Source: Strigops habroptila
Taxonomy: Eukaryota > Chordata > Aves > Psittaciformes > Psittacidae
NCBI RefSeq assembly: GCF_004027225.2
Contig: NC_044279.2
Location: forward strand, 49,252,744-49,316,743
Direction of reading: 5' to 3'
DNA length: 64,000 nt
Part shown: positions 27,801 to 35,692 of the stretch, piece after piece
Layout: each line of letters starts with the position of its first letter
How positions within the stretch are numbered: the first letter of the stretch is position 1
The notes under the pieces: model-generated
Seen by the model: the letters and a program-made list of their open reading frames with translations, nothing else
What the model was told of the DNA's origin: nothing
The model's database searches: none
Program-made: the position numbers and the translations under genes

Positions 27801-30800
27801 TAAGAACCTTCTAACAACGTTATTGAGAGAGGCCTAAAACTGGCAGTGAATTTATTTTCATTTTCTCTATGCCACCTTCCTCTTTTCTTTTTATTAGTAA
27901 GGCTGAATATGGTCCACAACCAAATAACTTCCCCCCACATACACACACACAAAAGAGGTAATTTCAGAATTTTCCATGTGGTCTGTTTGAGATAATGTCA
28001 TTGGAATAGAATGTTGCCAGAGCATAACTGCTGCTTGATAAATGCCAAGGCAAAATAGACGTTTATTTTCAAAGTGGGAGACATTTATCATATGACAGGA
28101 TTCTCTTTATATCTATTATATGAAATGATTAATGATGTAGAGGCTGTCATTTTGTCTGATGGATGCTGTGAAACAGTGACAATTGTGCACTGTGCCGTTA
28201 TTACAAGGCTGTATTTTGACCAGCTTGGAGAACAAACAATGTTTTGGCCAATCACAGTGTTTTCAGGAGGGTAGACAGAGCCATCCTTTAGTGGGTGCTT
28301 CTGATTACCTGAAGGGTTTTGCTCAAACTTTCATTAATATATGTCAGTAATTGGAAAAACAATGTTTAGAATACTAATAAGATTAACACGCCATGCATTA
28401 TACATGCGTAAATATCATCTTGTCAGAGTGTTTGTTTATAACATCTTTAGTAAACACATAGCAAAAGTATGCTCGCTCACTGGATTTAATGCCTGCGCCA
28501 GGGGCAATTTTGCCTCAGTTGAAACTGCAAGGTTAGGGCACTTGTGTTTGTACAGCAAACACAACTATTTGTGTTGCAGAAAATTTATATTCATCAGCTA
28601 GGGTTTATTTTGCTGTGAATTCAATTAAAATAACCTAAAACTTGATTGTTCTGAAAAATGTAAGGCTAAGTAATCTGTTAGTTTATCAGAGGAGACTGAT
28701 AGTACAGCATTAGATTTGTCTTGTTTTATACTACTAGGAAATGGCCAAAAAGTGTTTATCTGAAGTCAAAGCACTGCTGTCCGTTGTCCCAGCCCTGTCC
28801 TTGCCAGTAACTGAGGTATGCTCTTCTCCTTAATAGTAAAGCAATTGTTCAGTTAAACTGAAACATTATTATAGCGTTACGTATCTTCCCATTTTTTTCT
28901 CATACATTGTTGGGCTTTCCATTTGGGATTTATTTTTTCATGTTTACAAACGAAATACAAATGTGCATGATTACAAACTGTAAATATCTTCACTGTTTAT
29001 TAGGATTACCTTTTTATACCTTCAAAACTGTATTAAAAATGAATCTCACTCACAATGGGTTCATCTAGATTATGCACCATTCTCTGGTCATTGTTTGCAC
29101 AGACCGCAGTGAATTTCCATGATACAATTGCCAAATGTAATTTCCTTCCATCCCAGTGTTTTTACAGTTATTCAGGCTTGCTTTCTATTTTCTTTAGCTT
29201 TCTCTGCCTTGCCCATGACATGTTCTGAGAAACAGCATGCCATTTTTTTGTCTGTGCTATTGTATTCTTGTTACACAGTTGTAGTCAGTATCCCAGAGGA
29301 GACTATGGGAACTGCCCCATGGCAGGCAGCAATATCGCCCAGTGTTCTCAGCCACTCTAAGGGGATCAGGAAAGGTTCACAGCTGCCACGGCTCAAGGAA
29401 GTCCAAGGAAGATTTTAGAATCCACTGTAACATATGTTACACACTGCTGGCGACATGGACAGTGGGATTGAGTGTGCCCTCAGGAAGTTTGCCAATGACA
29501 CTAAGCTGTGTCTTGATGGATATACTGGAGGGAAGGCATGCCACCCAGAGGGACCTTGACATGCTTGAGAAGTGGGCCAATGCCAACCTCATGAAGTTGA
29601 ACAAGGGCTGGGAAAATTGGGGCTGTTCAGCCTGGAGAAGAGAAGGCTGCGTGGAGACCTCACAGCAGCCTTCCAGTATCTGAAGGGGGCCTGCAAGGAT
29701 CCTGAAGAGGGGCTCTTCATCAGGGACTGTAGCAACAGAACAAGGCGTAAAGGGTTTAAACTTAAACAAGGGAAGTTTAGGTTAGATATAAGGAAGAAGT
29801 TCTTTACTGTGAGGATGGTGAGACACTGGAATGGGTTGCCCAAAGAAGCAGTAAATGCTCCTTCCCTGGCAGTGTTCAAGGCCAGGTTGGACAGAACCTT
29901 GGGCGACATGATCTAGTGTGAGGCATCCCTGCCCATGGCAGTGGGGTTGGAACTATATGATCTTAAGGTCCTTTCCAACCCAAACCATTCTATGAATCTA
30001 CATCACCCTCCCCTTCCCCTCCCCCACCGCCACTAATCCTCAAATATTTTGCCTGTAATTGTTCACAATGGAATGATAATGTATAAGGCATCCACTGGAC
30101 TGTTCCAGTCAGACAGCTCTTCCTACTGCAAGAGATTCCTGAGTTTTATCTGGGAACAGTTTGGGTAGTGGCCTATCTGTAATGCTGTCCTGTGCATCCT
30201 GCAGTCTGGTACCTAGGAGTGCATACTTCCCTTTTATGCATATTGCACCATTCTTGTCACCCCTTGTTATCCATCTTGAAGGTCTCTCTTAAATGACTCC
30301 CAGACCTTCATATCACTCCATCTGGATTTATCAATGCATAAAAATACACACACATTCATTCTCCAAAGCTACACTTTTCACAGTCCCACAGAACTATCTT
30401 ACATGGTACAGAGATTTGACAGATACCTAGGGATAGGTACAGCTGAGCTTTCATAGAATCACATGGATCTCCTGGACCTGTTTTAAGTTCTCGTGAATCC
30501 CTCTTCACTTTGCCTGCTGTTATTTGTGGGTCTACGATGAAAGTGAGGGAGCAGATTTAGCGCTGTCCTTTCAGTAAGAATACGATGTTAACTGCACTGT
30601 TTCATTCAGGGTAAATGCTAAAATGTTTCAACAAGTGGAACAATGGAACAATCACAAAGTTTCAGATAGAGACTTCAAAATAAGATTCTGTTAGATATGG
30701 CAGATTTGGTTGAGCAAGTGAAGCCTAATCCTTCAAGATGCTGAGTATCTTCATTCTTCTCTGATGCAAATAGAACTTGCAGAGAGCTCAGCACTTCATT

Positions 30801-32229
30801 ATGTATAGCATATTTCTACGTAGTATTTCCAAAATTCCACGCAACCTGTATGTGTGCATTACCCAGTCTTCTTGGCTGGAGGCAGAAAGCTCAGAGTGGG
30901 ACTATGAATACCATAGGGTAATACATTCCCTTTGTATTCAAGCACACAGGAGAAGGTAGCAGATACGTAGTTTTACATCATGTTTCCCCACGCACACTTT
31001 TTTGTTGCTTGTCTTCTTGTGAATTAATTGGACAAAGTCAGTTCTAGTTTGTGATATTTGTTTTCTCATTCTCTGAGCTGTCACACTTTAACTCCTATCA
31101 TGTTTCCAGCTTCTCTTCTTTGATTCTCTTTTTTTCTGTCTGTGTATGCTACAGTGCTTTTGATCCAGCAGGCGGAAAAAGTGCATTTTTATTGAATTAT
31201 TCATTCAAAATTATCTGACTGTTCATGTTTTTAAGGATAAAAATTGATCGGCTGGCTTGTTTTTAAAGCTACTTAATGAGTAGCTATCTTCTTCAGGTAA
31301 ATAATAAAGCATAGTGTTTGGGAGTTCCAATCTTAAATGTTAAATTTATAAATAAAAGAATTGCATTAAAAATTAACCTCCCTAGATAGCTTGTTCCAAG
31401 CTTCTCTTTCTTTAGTTAGTTTTCTTTATCTTTAAATCAGCTCAATAGTTCTTCTCCATGTCCATGGACATGGAATTGTATCTGGCTAAAGATGTCAAAA
31501 ACAATTCTTCAAATACATCAATAATAAGAGGAAAACTAGGGAAAATGTGGGCCTGCTACTGAATGGAGCAGGGGCCCTGGTGACAGAGGGTGCAGAGAAT
31601 GGGGAGATACCAAATGCCTTTTTTACTTCAGTCTTTAATGTCAAAACCAGCCTTCAGGACTCCCTGACCCAAGAGACCAGGGAGAAGGTCTGGAGAAAGG
31701 AAGTCTTTCCCTTGGTTGAGGAGGACTTGGTTAGAGATCATTTAGGTGACTGAGCATTGGAATAGGTTGCCCAGAGAGATTGTGGAGTCTCCTTCACTGG
31801 GGATACTCAAGAGCTGCCTGGACACAATCCTGAGTAATGTGCTCCAGGTGGCCCTGCTTGAGCAGGGAGGTTGGACTAGATGACCTCTGGTGGTCCCTTC
31901 CAACCCCAGCCATTCTGTGATTCATTAACTACAAATTTCATTAACCACAAATTTCAATTGAGGCAATTAATATTTCTAACTTATTAATTGGTTTTAGGTC
32001 AGAAATCTGGCTTTTATATAGAGATATTTGAATATATGTACTTTTTGGTGACTATAAGCTTAATAAAGTTATTTTTTTCCTGGTTTGTTTTTTGGGTTTT
32101 TTTTTTCAGATCCCATTTGATGTTACTTTGAAGTCAATAGCAACTTTGGAAGATATGTTTGATCCTGCCAACGGCTGTATAATAACTGAAGAAAGTCTTT
32201 TCAATTGGATCATTTCTCTGTTTCACTAA
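590..32229 (+). CDS. CFAP54: CFAP54, C-terminal part of gene (5' end outside window)
   Basis: This is the 3' end of the gene for cilia- and flagella-associated protein 54. From family knowledge, it is a very large protein (about 3,100 residues in human) of the C1d projection of the axonemal central pair, needed for ciliary and sperm motility. What the sequence shows is a chain of 17 exons (6,599 to stop TAA 32,227-32,229) with clean AG/GT borders and fully compatible phases, giving 816 codons of helix-rich protein, plus three in-phase upstream exons at 590-2,409. The product is rich in Leu/Ala helical segments, for example [20 protein letters not shown] and [20 protein letters not shown], with no membrane segment. 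Identity rests on recognition of the protein style and on NEDD1 lying immediately downstream in the same orientation, as in human 12q23. The exon chain between 2,410 and 6,598 is not settled. All upstream exons lie outside the window. Confidence 0.85.
1159..1265 (+). CDS. CFAP54: CFAP54 exon
   Basis: Acceptor TTTGACAG and donor AAG/GTAATT flank a 107-nt exon that enters in phase 1 and leaves in phase 0. It reads [15 protein letters not shown] followed by [17 protein letters not shown], a low-complexity linker then a helix. Both phases match the neighbouring exons. Confidence 0.75.
2240..2409 (+). CDS. CFAP54: CFAP54 exon
   Basis: Acceptor TATTCTCTAG and donor CAG/GTAAGT bound 170 nt, phase 0 to phase 2. 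The peptide is strongly helical: [19 protein letters not shown] and [20 protein letters not shown]. This is one of the clearest exons in the upstream part of the window. Confidence 0.85.
3293..3379 (+). CDS. CFAP54: CFAP54 candidate exon (tentative)
   Basis: A strong pyrimidine-rich acceptor (CTTTTTATTAG) precedes a frame that joins in phase 2 to the previous exon: [20 protein letters not shown] and then SPDYIGIR. The donor taken here is TAG/GTGGAA, leaving phase 2. A second possible donor seven bases on (AAT/GTAATC, end 3386) would leave phase 0 and join directly to the exon at 6,599. The acceptor and peptide look real; the 3' border is uncertain. Confidence 0.45.
4768..4907 (+). CDS. CFAP54: CFAP54 candidate exon (tentative)
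   Basis: Acceptor TTTCTGATTCAG and a consensus donor AGA/GTAAGT bound a stop-free 140 nt, phase 1 in and phase 0 out. It reads [20 protein letters not shown] and [17 protein letters not shown], helical and similar in style to the rest of CFAP54. Its exit phase suits the exon at 6,599. Its entry phase does not fit the exon at 3,293 as drawn, so either another exon is missing or this is a chance frame. Confidence 0.4.
5646..5721 (+). CDS. CFAP54: CFAP54 candidate exon (weak alternative)
   Basis: A 76-nt stop-free segment between ATCCATCCAG and GAG/GTTATC enters in phase 2 and leaves in phase 0, so it could bridge the candidate exon at 3,293 and the exon at 6,599. It reads [20 protein letters not shown] then LLSLE. 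Both splice sites are weak (poor pyrimidine tract, poor donor), so it may be chance. Confidence 0.2.
6599..6742 (+). CDS. CFAP54: CFAP54 exon (start of unbroken exon chain)
   Basis: Acceptor ATCTTTCTAG and donor CCT/GTGAGT bound 144 nt, phase 0 in and out. The peptide includes [20 protein letters not shown] and [14 protein letters not shown]. Only one of the three frames is open. From here to the stop codon every exon junction is phase-compatible. Confidence 0.85.
8768..8906 (+). CDS. CFAP54: CFAP54 exon
   Basis: Acceptor TTGTTAG and donor GAAG/GTATTA bound 139 nt, phase 0 to phase 1. It encodes [20 protein letters not shown] then [20 protein letters not shown], a long amphipathic helix. Confidence 0.9.
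9842..9999 (+). CDS. CFAP54: CFAP54 exon
   Basis: Acceptor CTTTTATTTTAG and donor GAG/GTTTGA bound 158 nt, phase 1 to phase 0. It encodes acidic helical sequence: [20 protein letters not shown] and [20 protein letters not shown]. The donor has a non-consensus +3 T, but the next exon fits in phase. Confidence 0.88.
10197..10382 (+). CDS. CFAP54: CFAP54 exon
   Basis: Acceptor TCCAAACAG and donor GCA/GTAAGT bound 186 nt, phase 0 in and out. It encodes [20 protein letters not shown], then [20 protein letters not shown] and [14 protein letters not shown]. Confidence 0.88.
11637..11763 (+). CDS. CFAP54: CFAP54 exon
   Basis: Acceptor TTTTTTCATAG and donor ATCG/GTAAGA bound 127 nt, phase 0 to phase 1. 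It encodes [19 protein letters not shown] and [16 protein letters not shown]. Confidence 0.85.
13214..13369 (+). CDS. CFAP54: CFAP54 exon
   Basis: The acceptor follows one of the longest homopolymer T tracts of the window (13,182-13,204) and reads CCCCCTTAG; the donor is ATAG/GTAAAT. It is 156 nt, phase 1 to phase 1. It encodes [20 protein letters not shown] and [15 protein letters not shown], a helical pair. Confidence 0.9.
14566..14674 (+). CDS. CFAP54: CFAP54 exon
   Basis: Acceptor TCTTTCTTAG and donor GA/GTAAGA bound 109 nt, phase 1 to phase 2. It encodes [20 protein letters not shown] and [17 protein letters not shown]. Confidence 0.88.
15962..16080 (+). mobile_element. CR1 LINE fragment (internal ORF2 piece)
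   Basis: This matches the CR1 ORF2 block in which a potential long-branch frame reads [19 protein letters not shown] sequence on the + strand; the recognisable nucleotide block is CTCCGCTCTGGTGAGATCCC, CACCTGGAGTACTGCATTCA and GACATGGACCTGTTGGAGCA. It lies in a CFAP54 intron and is cut at both ends. Confidence 0.75.
16456..16561 (+). CDS. CFAP54: CFAP54 exon
   Basis: Acceptor GTTTCTTACAG and donor AAC/GTATGT bound 106 nt, phase 2 to phase 0. It encodes [20 protein letters not shown] followed by a polar tail. Confidence 0.9.
17321..17413 (+). CDS. CFAP54: CFAP54 exon
   Basis: Acceptor ATAATTTTAG and donor CAG/GTTGGT bound 93 nt, phase 0 in and out. It encodes a Ser/Pro/Glu-rich linker [19 protein letters not shown] and then [11 protein letters not shown]. 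Confidence 0.85.
17934..18075 (+). CDS. CFAP54: CFAP54 exon
   Basis: Acceptor TATTTTTAG and donor TCTG/GTATTC bound 142 nt, phase 0 to phase 1. It encodes [20 protein letters not shown] and [18 protein letters not shown]. Confidence 0.88.
19756..19956 (+). CDS. CFAP54: CFAP54 exon
   Basis: Acceptor TGAATTTGCAG and donor TTTG/GTATGA bound 201 nt, phase 1 to phase 1. It encodes a charged coil, [20 protein letters not shown], followed by [20 protein letters not shown]. Confidence 0.9.
21183..21391 (+). CDS. CFAP54: CFAP54 exon
   Basis: Acceptor CTTTTCAAAG and donor AAG/GTACTT bound 209 nt, phase 1 to phase 0. It encodes [20 protein letters not shown] and [20 protein letters not shown]. Confidence 0.9.
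24416..24601 (+). CDS. CFAP54: CFAP54 exon
   Basis: Acceptor TGTGTTTCAG and donor AAG/GTATAA bound 186 nt, phase 0 in and out. It encodes [20 protein letters not shown] and [19 protein letters not shown]. Confidence 0.9.
25222..25580 (+). mobile_element. CR1 LINE 3' end with octamer-type tail
   Basis: 5'-truncated CR1 beginning near GCCTGGAGAAGAGAAGGCTG. It carries the ORF2 C-terminal block (GAAGAAGTTCTTCACTGTGA, AAGGCCAGGTTGGACAGAAC) and ends in about six copies of a GATTCTATG/GATTCTGTG tail at 25,533-25,580, the hallmark of avian CR1 3' ends. Sense to CFAP54, in the intron after the exon ending 24,601. Not coding today. Confidence 0.92.
26303..26409 (+). CDS. CFAP54: CFAP54 exon
   Basis: Acceptor CATCTTTTGCAG and donor CTAG/GTAAAT bound 107 nt, phase 0 to phase 2. 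It encodes [20 protein letters not shown] and [14 protein letters not shown]. Confidence 0.9.
27196..27385 (+). CDS. CFAP54: CFAP54 exon with coiled-coil-like start
   Basis: Acceptor CTTCTTTCAG and donor GAA/GTAAGT bound 190 nt, phase 2 to phase 0. It begins with a heptad-like stretch [20 protein letters not shown], followed by a Ser-rich linker and [20 protein letters not shown]. Confidence 0.9.
28060..28620. promoter_or_regulatory. Possible enhancer-like non-coding block in CFAP54 intron
   Basis: A repeat-free segment dense in transcription-factor-like words: two SOX-type AACAATG (28,235 and 28,358), a CCAAT (28,248), two forkhead-type motifs (TGTTTATA near 28,433 and GTAAACA at 28,450) and ATTA homeobox cores. 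Frames on both strands are short and unlike CFAP54. The function is inferred from composition only and conservation was not tested. Confidence 0.3.
28738..28815 (+). CDS. CFAP54: CFAP54 penultimate exon
   Basis: Acceptor ATACTACTAG and donor GAG/GTATGC bound 78 nt, phase 0 in and out. It encodes [20 protein letters not shown] and SLPVTE. Confidence 0.88.
29440..30000 (+). mobile_element. CR1 LINE 3' fragment with degenerate RT end
   Basis: Begins with the reverse-transcriptase F-A-(D/N)-D-like block (frame reading KFANDTKLC, normally FADD) and runs to the ORF2 C-terminus ([20 protein letters not shown]) and the 3' UTR ending TCCAACCCAAACCATTCTAT. The middle of the block is deleted and frame-shifted, so the 114-codon open frame at 29,572-29,916 is a relic rather than a gene. 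It lies in the last CFAP54 intron. Confidence 0.92.
31480..31922 (+). mobile_element. CR1 LINE, internally deleted copy
   Basis: The first half (to about 31,745) matches the CR1 ORF2 region just upstream of the RT domain (GPLLN-type block, frame reading [20 protein letters not shown]). The sequence then jumps to the 3' end (TGAGCATTGGAATAGGTTGC through GGTCCCTTCCAACCCCAGCC ATTCTGTGATT). A deletion has therefore removed most of the RT domain. Sense to CFAP54, about 190 bp upstream of the terminal exon. Confidence 0.88.
32110..32229 (+). CDS. CFAP54: CFAP54 terminal coding exon and stop
   Basis: Acceptor TTTTTTTTTTCAG opens the last exon in phase 0. It encodes [20 protein letters not shown], then [15 protein letters not shown] and the stop codon TAA. 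The last intron (28,816-32,109) carries two CR1 fragments. Confidence 0.9.
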   Translation: MPFDVTLKSIATLEDMFDPANGCIITEESLFNWIISLFH

Positions 32230-32386
32230 ATTCTATTTTTGCAATTTAATCAGTTGCTGAGTGCTACAGATTTAGACTTAACTTCTTGTGTTAATGAAAC
32301 AACCTCATTAATCACACTAGGGTAATGTGTTTTATAATTTTCATTTTTATCTCATTTCTAATGATTTAAAATTAATAGTTTAAAAA

Positions 32387-32421
32387 ATTAAAATACATTT
32401 TTAGGAATTAAATGTATTAAA
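32387..32421 (+). promoter_or_regulatory. Possible CFAP54 poly(A) signals (ATTAAA cluster)
   Basis: Three ATTAAA hexamers at 32,387, 32,407 and 32,416, about 160-190 bp after the stop codon. ATTAAA is the main variant poly(A) signal. A canonical AATAAA lies further on at 32,882-32,887 in an A-rich stretch. The sequence alone cannot decide which is used. Confidence 0.4.
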
Positions 32422-33019
32422 AGTAGTTCATTAATAAGAGGATTAAAAAATTGCTTTATTCAGTCATCTATAATTAAGTGAGTTTGCTGGGGGTTTTCTA
32501 GCTTCTCAGTAGTTTCTTATTGTTTAGAAAAGCTGCATAGGCTTGTAGCCTTCAGCATCTGCTAATAGATACTGCTTTTTACCTGAAGTTTTATTCTCAT
32601 CAGCAATTTAATTGCTTTTCCAGTTATTAAAAGTTGATTTTATTTCTGAGGTTGAGAATTATTTCCTTTTTTGGCCTCGCCACTGAGTTTGCTCTTTTAC
32701 ACTTCTATTTGGAAACTAGCACTTCAGACTTTTGTGTCTTAAACACATCGCATGTTGTTGAGGGTGGAATGATCGTTCAGGTATCTCCATCATTTCAAAG
32801 CATTTTTCTGGAGGGGGAAAAAAAGCCAAAACACCAAAACCAAAAGGGGGGAAAAGAAAAAAAAAAAAAGCCAGTTTAAAAAATAAAATGGTACAGTATA
32901 GAACATTTTTGGACATCATTCTAAAAAGCTAACAAAACCTCTGTTTATATTGTCAATGCTTTAAATACTATTTTAAAGTGCTGAAAAAACCCTAATGAGC
33001 CCTACCAACAGCCACCTGA

Positions 33020-33095
33020 GGTAATATGCTTGTCCCAGTGTTACAGATGGGGAATTTGACACAAAGAAGTGAGTTAGTTGAATGCAAGACAGTGC
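33020..33095 (-). repeat. Ancient MIR-like SINE fragment, reverse
   Basis: The stretch TGTTACAGATGGGGAATTTG, ACACAAAGAAGTGAGTTAG resembles the reverse strand of the MIR core/3' part (consensus words TTTTACAGATG.GGAAACTGA, GGCACAGAGAGGTTAAGTGA). Divergence is high, as expected of an amniote-age copy. Recognised by eye only. Confidence 0.5.
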
Positions 33096-33965
33096 TCATG
33101 GCCCTCTGGTTTTGCTCACAACACAAGGCCAGGCACTTCTTCCCTAGTTATGATAATTTGTCTGCAACAAACAACAAAAAAAACCCCAACCCCCCAGGAT
33201 GTTTGGGCAGGAGCCCTGTGAAAATTGTCCTGTCATTAACGTGCTTCTGCGTAGCCATGAATATTCAAGATTTTAATAATGAATAGTTAACCATTCCTGG
33301 GTTCAGTTTTGGTGAAAAATAAACAGTTGGGTTGAAGTGCCAGCCCCTTTCACTTCAGTCAGTCCCTCCGTGTGCTGTAGCCCAGTGATACAACAGTAAA
33401 ATATTACGAGCTATTTGGAAACTGCAGATTTACCTTCGCTTGTGCTTTCAGAGAAATGTTACCCGATTCAGTGAAGTTTCTTTTATGGAGGGAGAGAGAA
33501 GGAGAGGTAAAAGATTCAGCACAATTATCTCATATGTGGTCGGTAACAGAAAGAAATGGGGTGAGATTTTCTGCTATTTTTCTTTATTCCTATACAAGAA
33601 AGAAGACTGGATGTATTATTTGTGTTATGCGCAGCTTTTTAGAAGTTATGCTATTTTTTTATTTTGTGTAGCTTTTTCTGGAATGCTGAAAGTAGCAGGA
33701 AAACTAGAAGGATAATGATACAACAACAAAAAGAAAGTAAAACCTGAGTAACTGATAAGGAAGCTATTTTTGCCAGACAATTTTAAAACTGAGTTAGAAT
33801 GGTTATTTATCTCAACTGCCTCACAGCCAGTTTGGAGAAGATATTCCTTAGTATTATTCTTTCAATTAAAACAATTTATTCTTCTGCAGTTCTTCAAAAA
33901 GCAGGAAAGAAAAAATTTGACATTAGTCATTTTTCTTTTACAAGGAACAAGTAGAAAATTGCAGG

Positions 33966-34017
33966 GTTTTTTTTTTTTTTGTTGTTTGTTTTTTTTTTGT
34001 TTGGTTGGTTTTTTTTG
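33966..34017. repeat. T/G-rich simple tract
   Basis: Runs of 8-13 T separated by GTTG, GTTTGG and GG form a low-complexity block in the intergenic region. Confidence 0.85.
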
Positions 34018-35609
34018 AAGAGCTATGCAATCTTTCCTTGTGCTTTGTAAAAAGTATAAACCTTTCTTTTTCTTTTTGGGGTCACCTTGAGGATTACCAT
34101 AGGACTTTTGTGCAGCTTAATTAGTATTTGTAAAACACTCTATAGCACCAGGTGAAAATGAAAGTAAAGTTCTATTACAGACCAAGTGTTTCTTCAATGC
34201 TGCCAGTCTGGACCTTGTTATAATTCCTTTACTTGAAAGAGAAATATTAAATAAAGTGCTTTACATATGCAGTTAAAATATGTTCCACTTTCTAAGATAT
34301 TTTTGTTGAAACAAAAATAGTATCCTCCCATCTCCCTTAACACAGCACAGTAAAATAATAACGTTGAAATGTTGACCTCACTGTATCCATAGCAGCAGAT
34401 TTTACTCTAAAACATAAACACAGGATTAAGTATTCAATGCAGGTTTCAGAAGAAAGCATTTTTCTTTTCACATATAATTAAACCCTTTAGTTAAAATCTG
34501 TTTGTAAGGAAGGAAGCTCATATCTAAATATCTCCAGTAATTGCACAGAAAAAAATAATACACCTAATTGCAAAGTAAATTGCTTCTTGTTTTATGTATT
34601 ATAGTAGTTTGGGTGGGTTTTTCCTTTCCAACCAAAGCAGACTAAAGCTTTCAATATGTGAGACTAGAATAAATTTGTGTCAGCACCATGCTCAATTATA
34701 TTTATATAGAAGACTTGTCTGTGTCACTGTATCCAAAATTAAAAACGAAGAGGGGACAGGCACCTTCGTGGATTTCAGTCTGAAATGCATACGAAGGTCT
34801 GCTCTGTGATTTGCCCTGTACAATACCACCGAAGGGCTACTTCCCGCCTCGACAGCTTTGAACCACTGGCATGTTTACCAATTCTTTTCAAATTTTAACT
34901 GAAATATTTCTCCATTCCACATCTGTGAAAGGAATGGGTAGTGTTTCCCTATCTGATAAACCGTGGGATGGGGCAAGGAAAGAGAGAAACAGAGAGCGCA
35001 CCGTGGGGACAAATTGAAAGAATTCTGAAATGAATGACATTTTATCCTCAGTGCATCCACTGGGTGAGGGATGAGAAGGATCCTACAGGGAACTAAAGAA
35101 CAGTAAAAAGAGGTGGTTAGCTTTAGGTTTTTTTAAATTCCTTTGGCATTGTCTGTTCCATGAACTGAAGGAAGTAAGCATCCTGAGAACAAAACAGGCT
35201 TCTGGTCCTGTAATTAATAACTGCATCATCGAGAATGTGCTAGGGCTCAAACTGAAATTGAACCGGGAGTTTAACATTGACAGGTCTGAATGGGGTTTAG
35301 TATACTTCATTTTTCAAATACTATTTCAATATACTTTTAAGTTATATCGCTGCCTTGATAAGAGAGTTGTATATTCAAGACACTCATGGGATTTGTCTCA
35401 TGCCTACAAATATGTAGCAAACTGAAATTATTTCTGGTTAAATTAATTTTATGATGTGGAAATTGGTAATTTCACAGAGATTTATTCATTTGTATGTGAC
35501 TGTGTTTTAAATTCCACTACAGCTCCAATTCACGCTCATTTGTTTTTGGCCTAAATGTTTACCAGTTTTTGGATTACATCAATCTAGCAAAATAATCCTC
35601 CTAATTAGC

Positions 35610-35692
35610 CTCACTGTGCCTCAGTTTCTTTATCTGAAGATAGCAGTAATCCCCTCATCAGTGAGGTATTTGAAGTTTTCTGCATCAATATT
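35610..35692 (+). repeat. Ancient MIR-like SINE fragment, forward
   Basis: The stretch TGTGCCTCAGTTTCTTTATC, TGAAGATAGCAGTAATCCCC, TCATCAGTGAGGTATTTGAAG follows the MIR words GTGCCTCAGTTTCCTCATCT, ATAATAGTACCTACCTCA and GTGAGG in the right order and spacing. It is strongly diverged. A second copy in opposite orientation lies about 2.6 kb upstream. Confidence 0.55.

Noticed and set aside
29342..29916. Open frames of 106-114 codons on both strands
   Set aside because: They fall in or across the CR1 fragment at 29,440-30,000 and are relic ORF2 or its reverse strand.
33440..33715. 91-codon open frame in the intergenic region
   Set aside because: No splice context, no recognisable family, overlapping frames and AT-rich composition like its surroundings.
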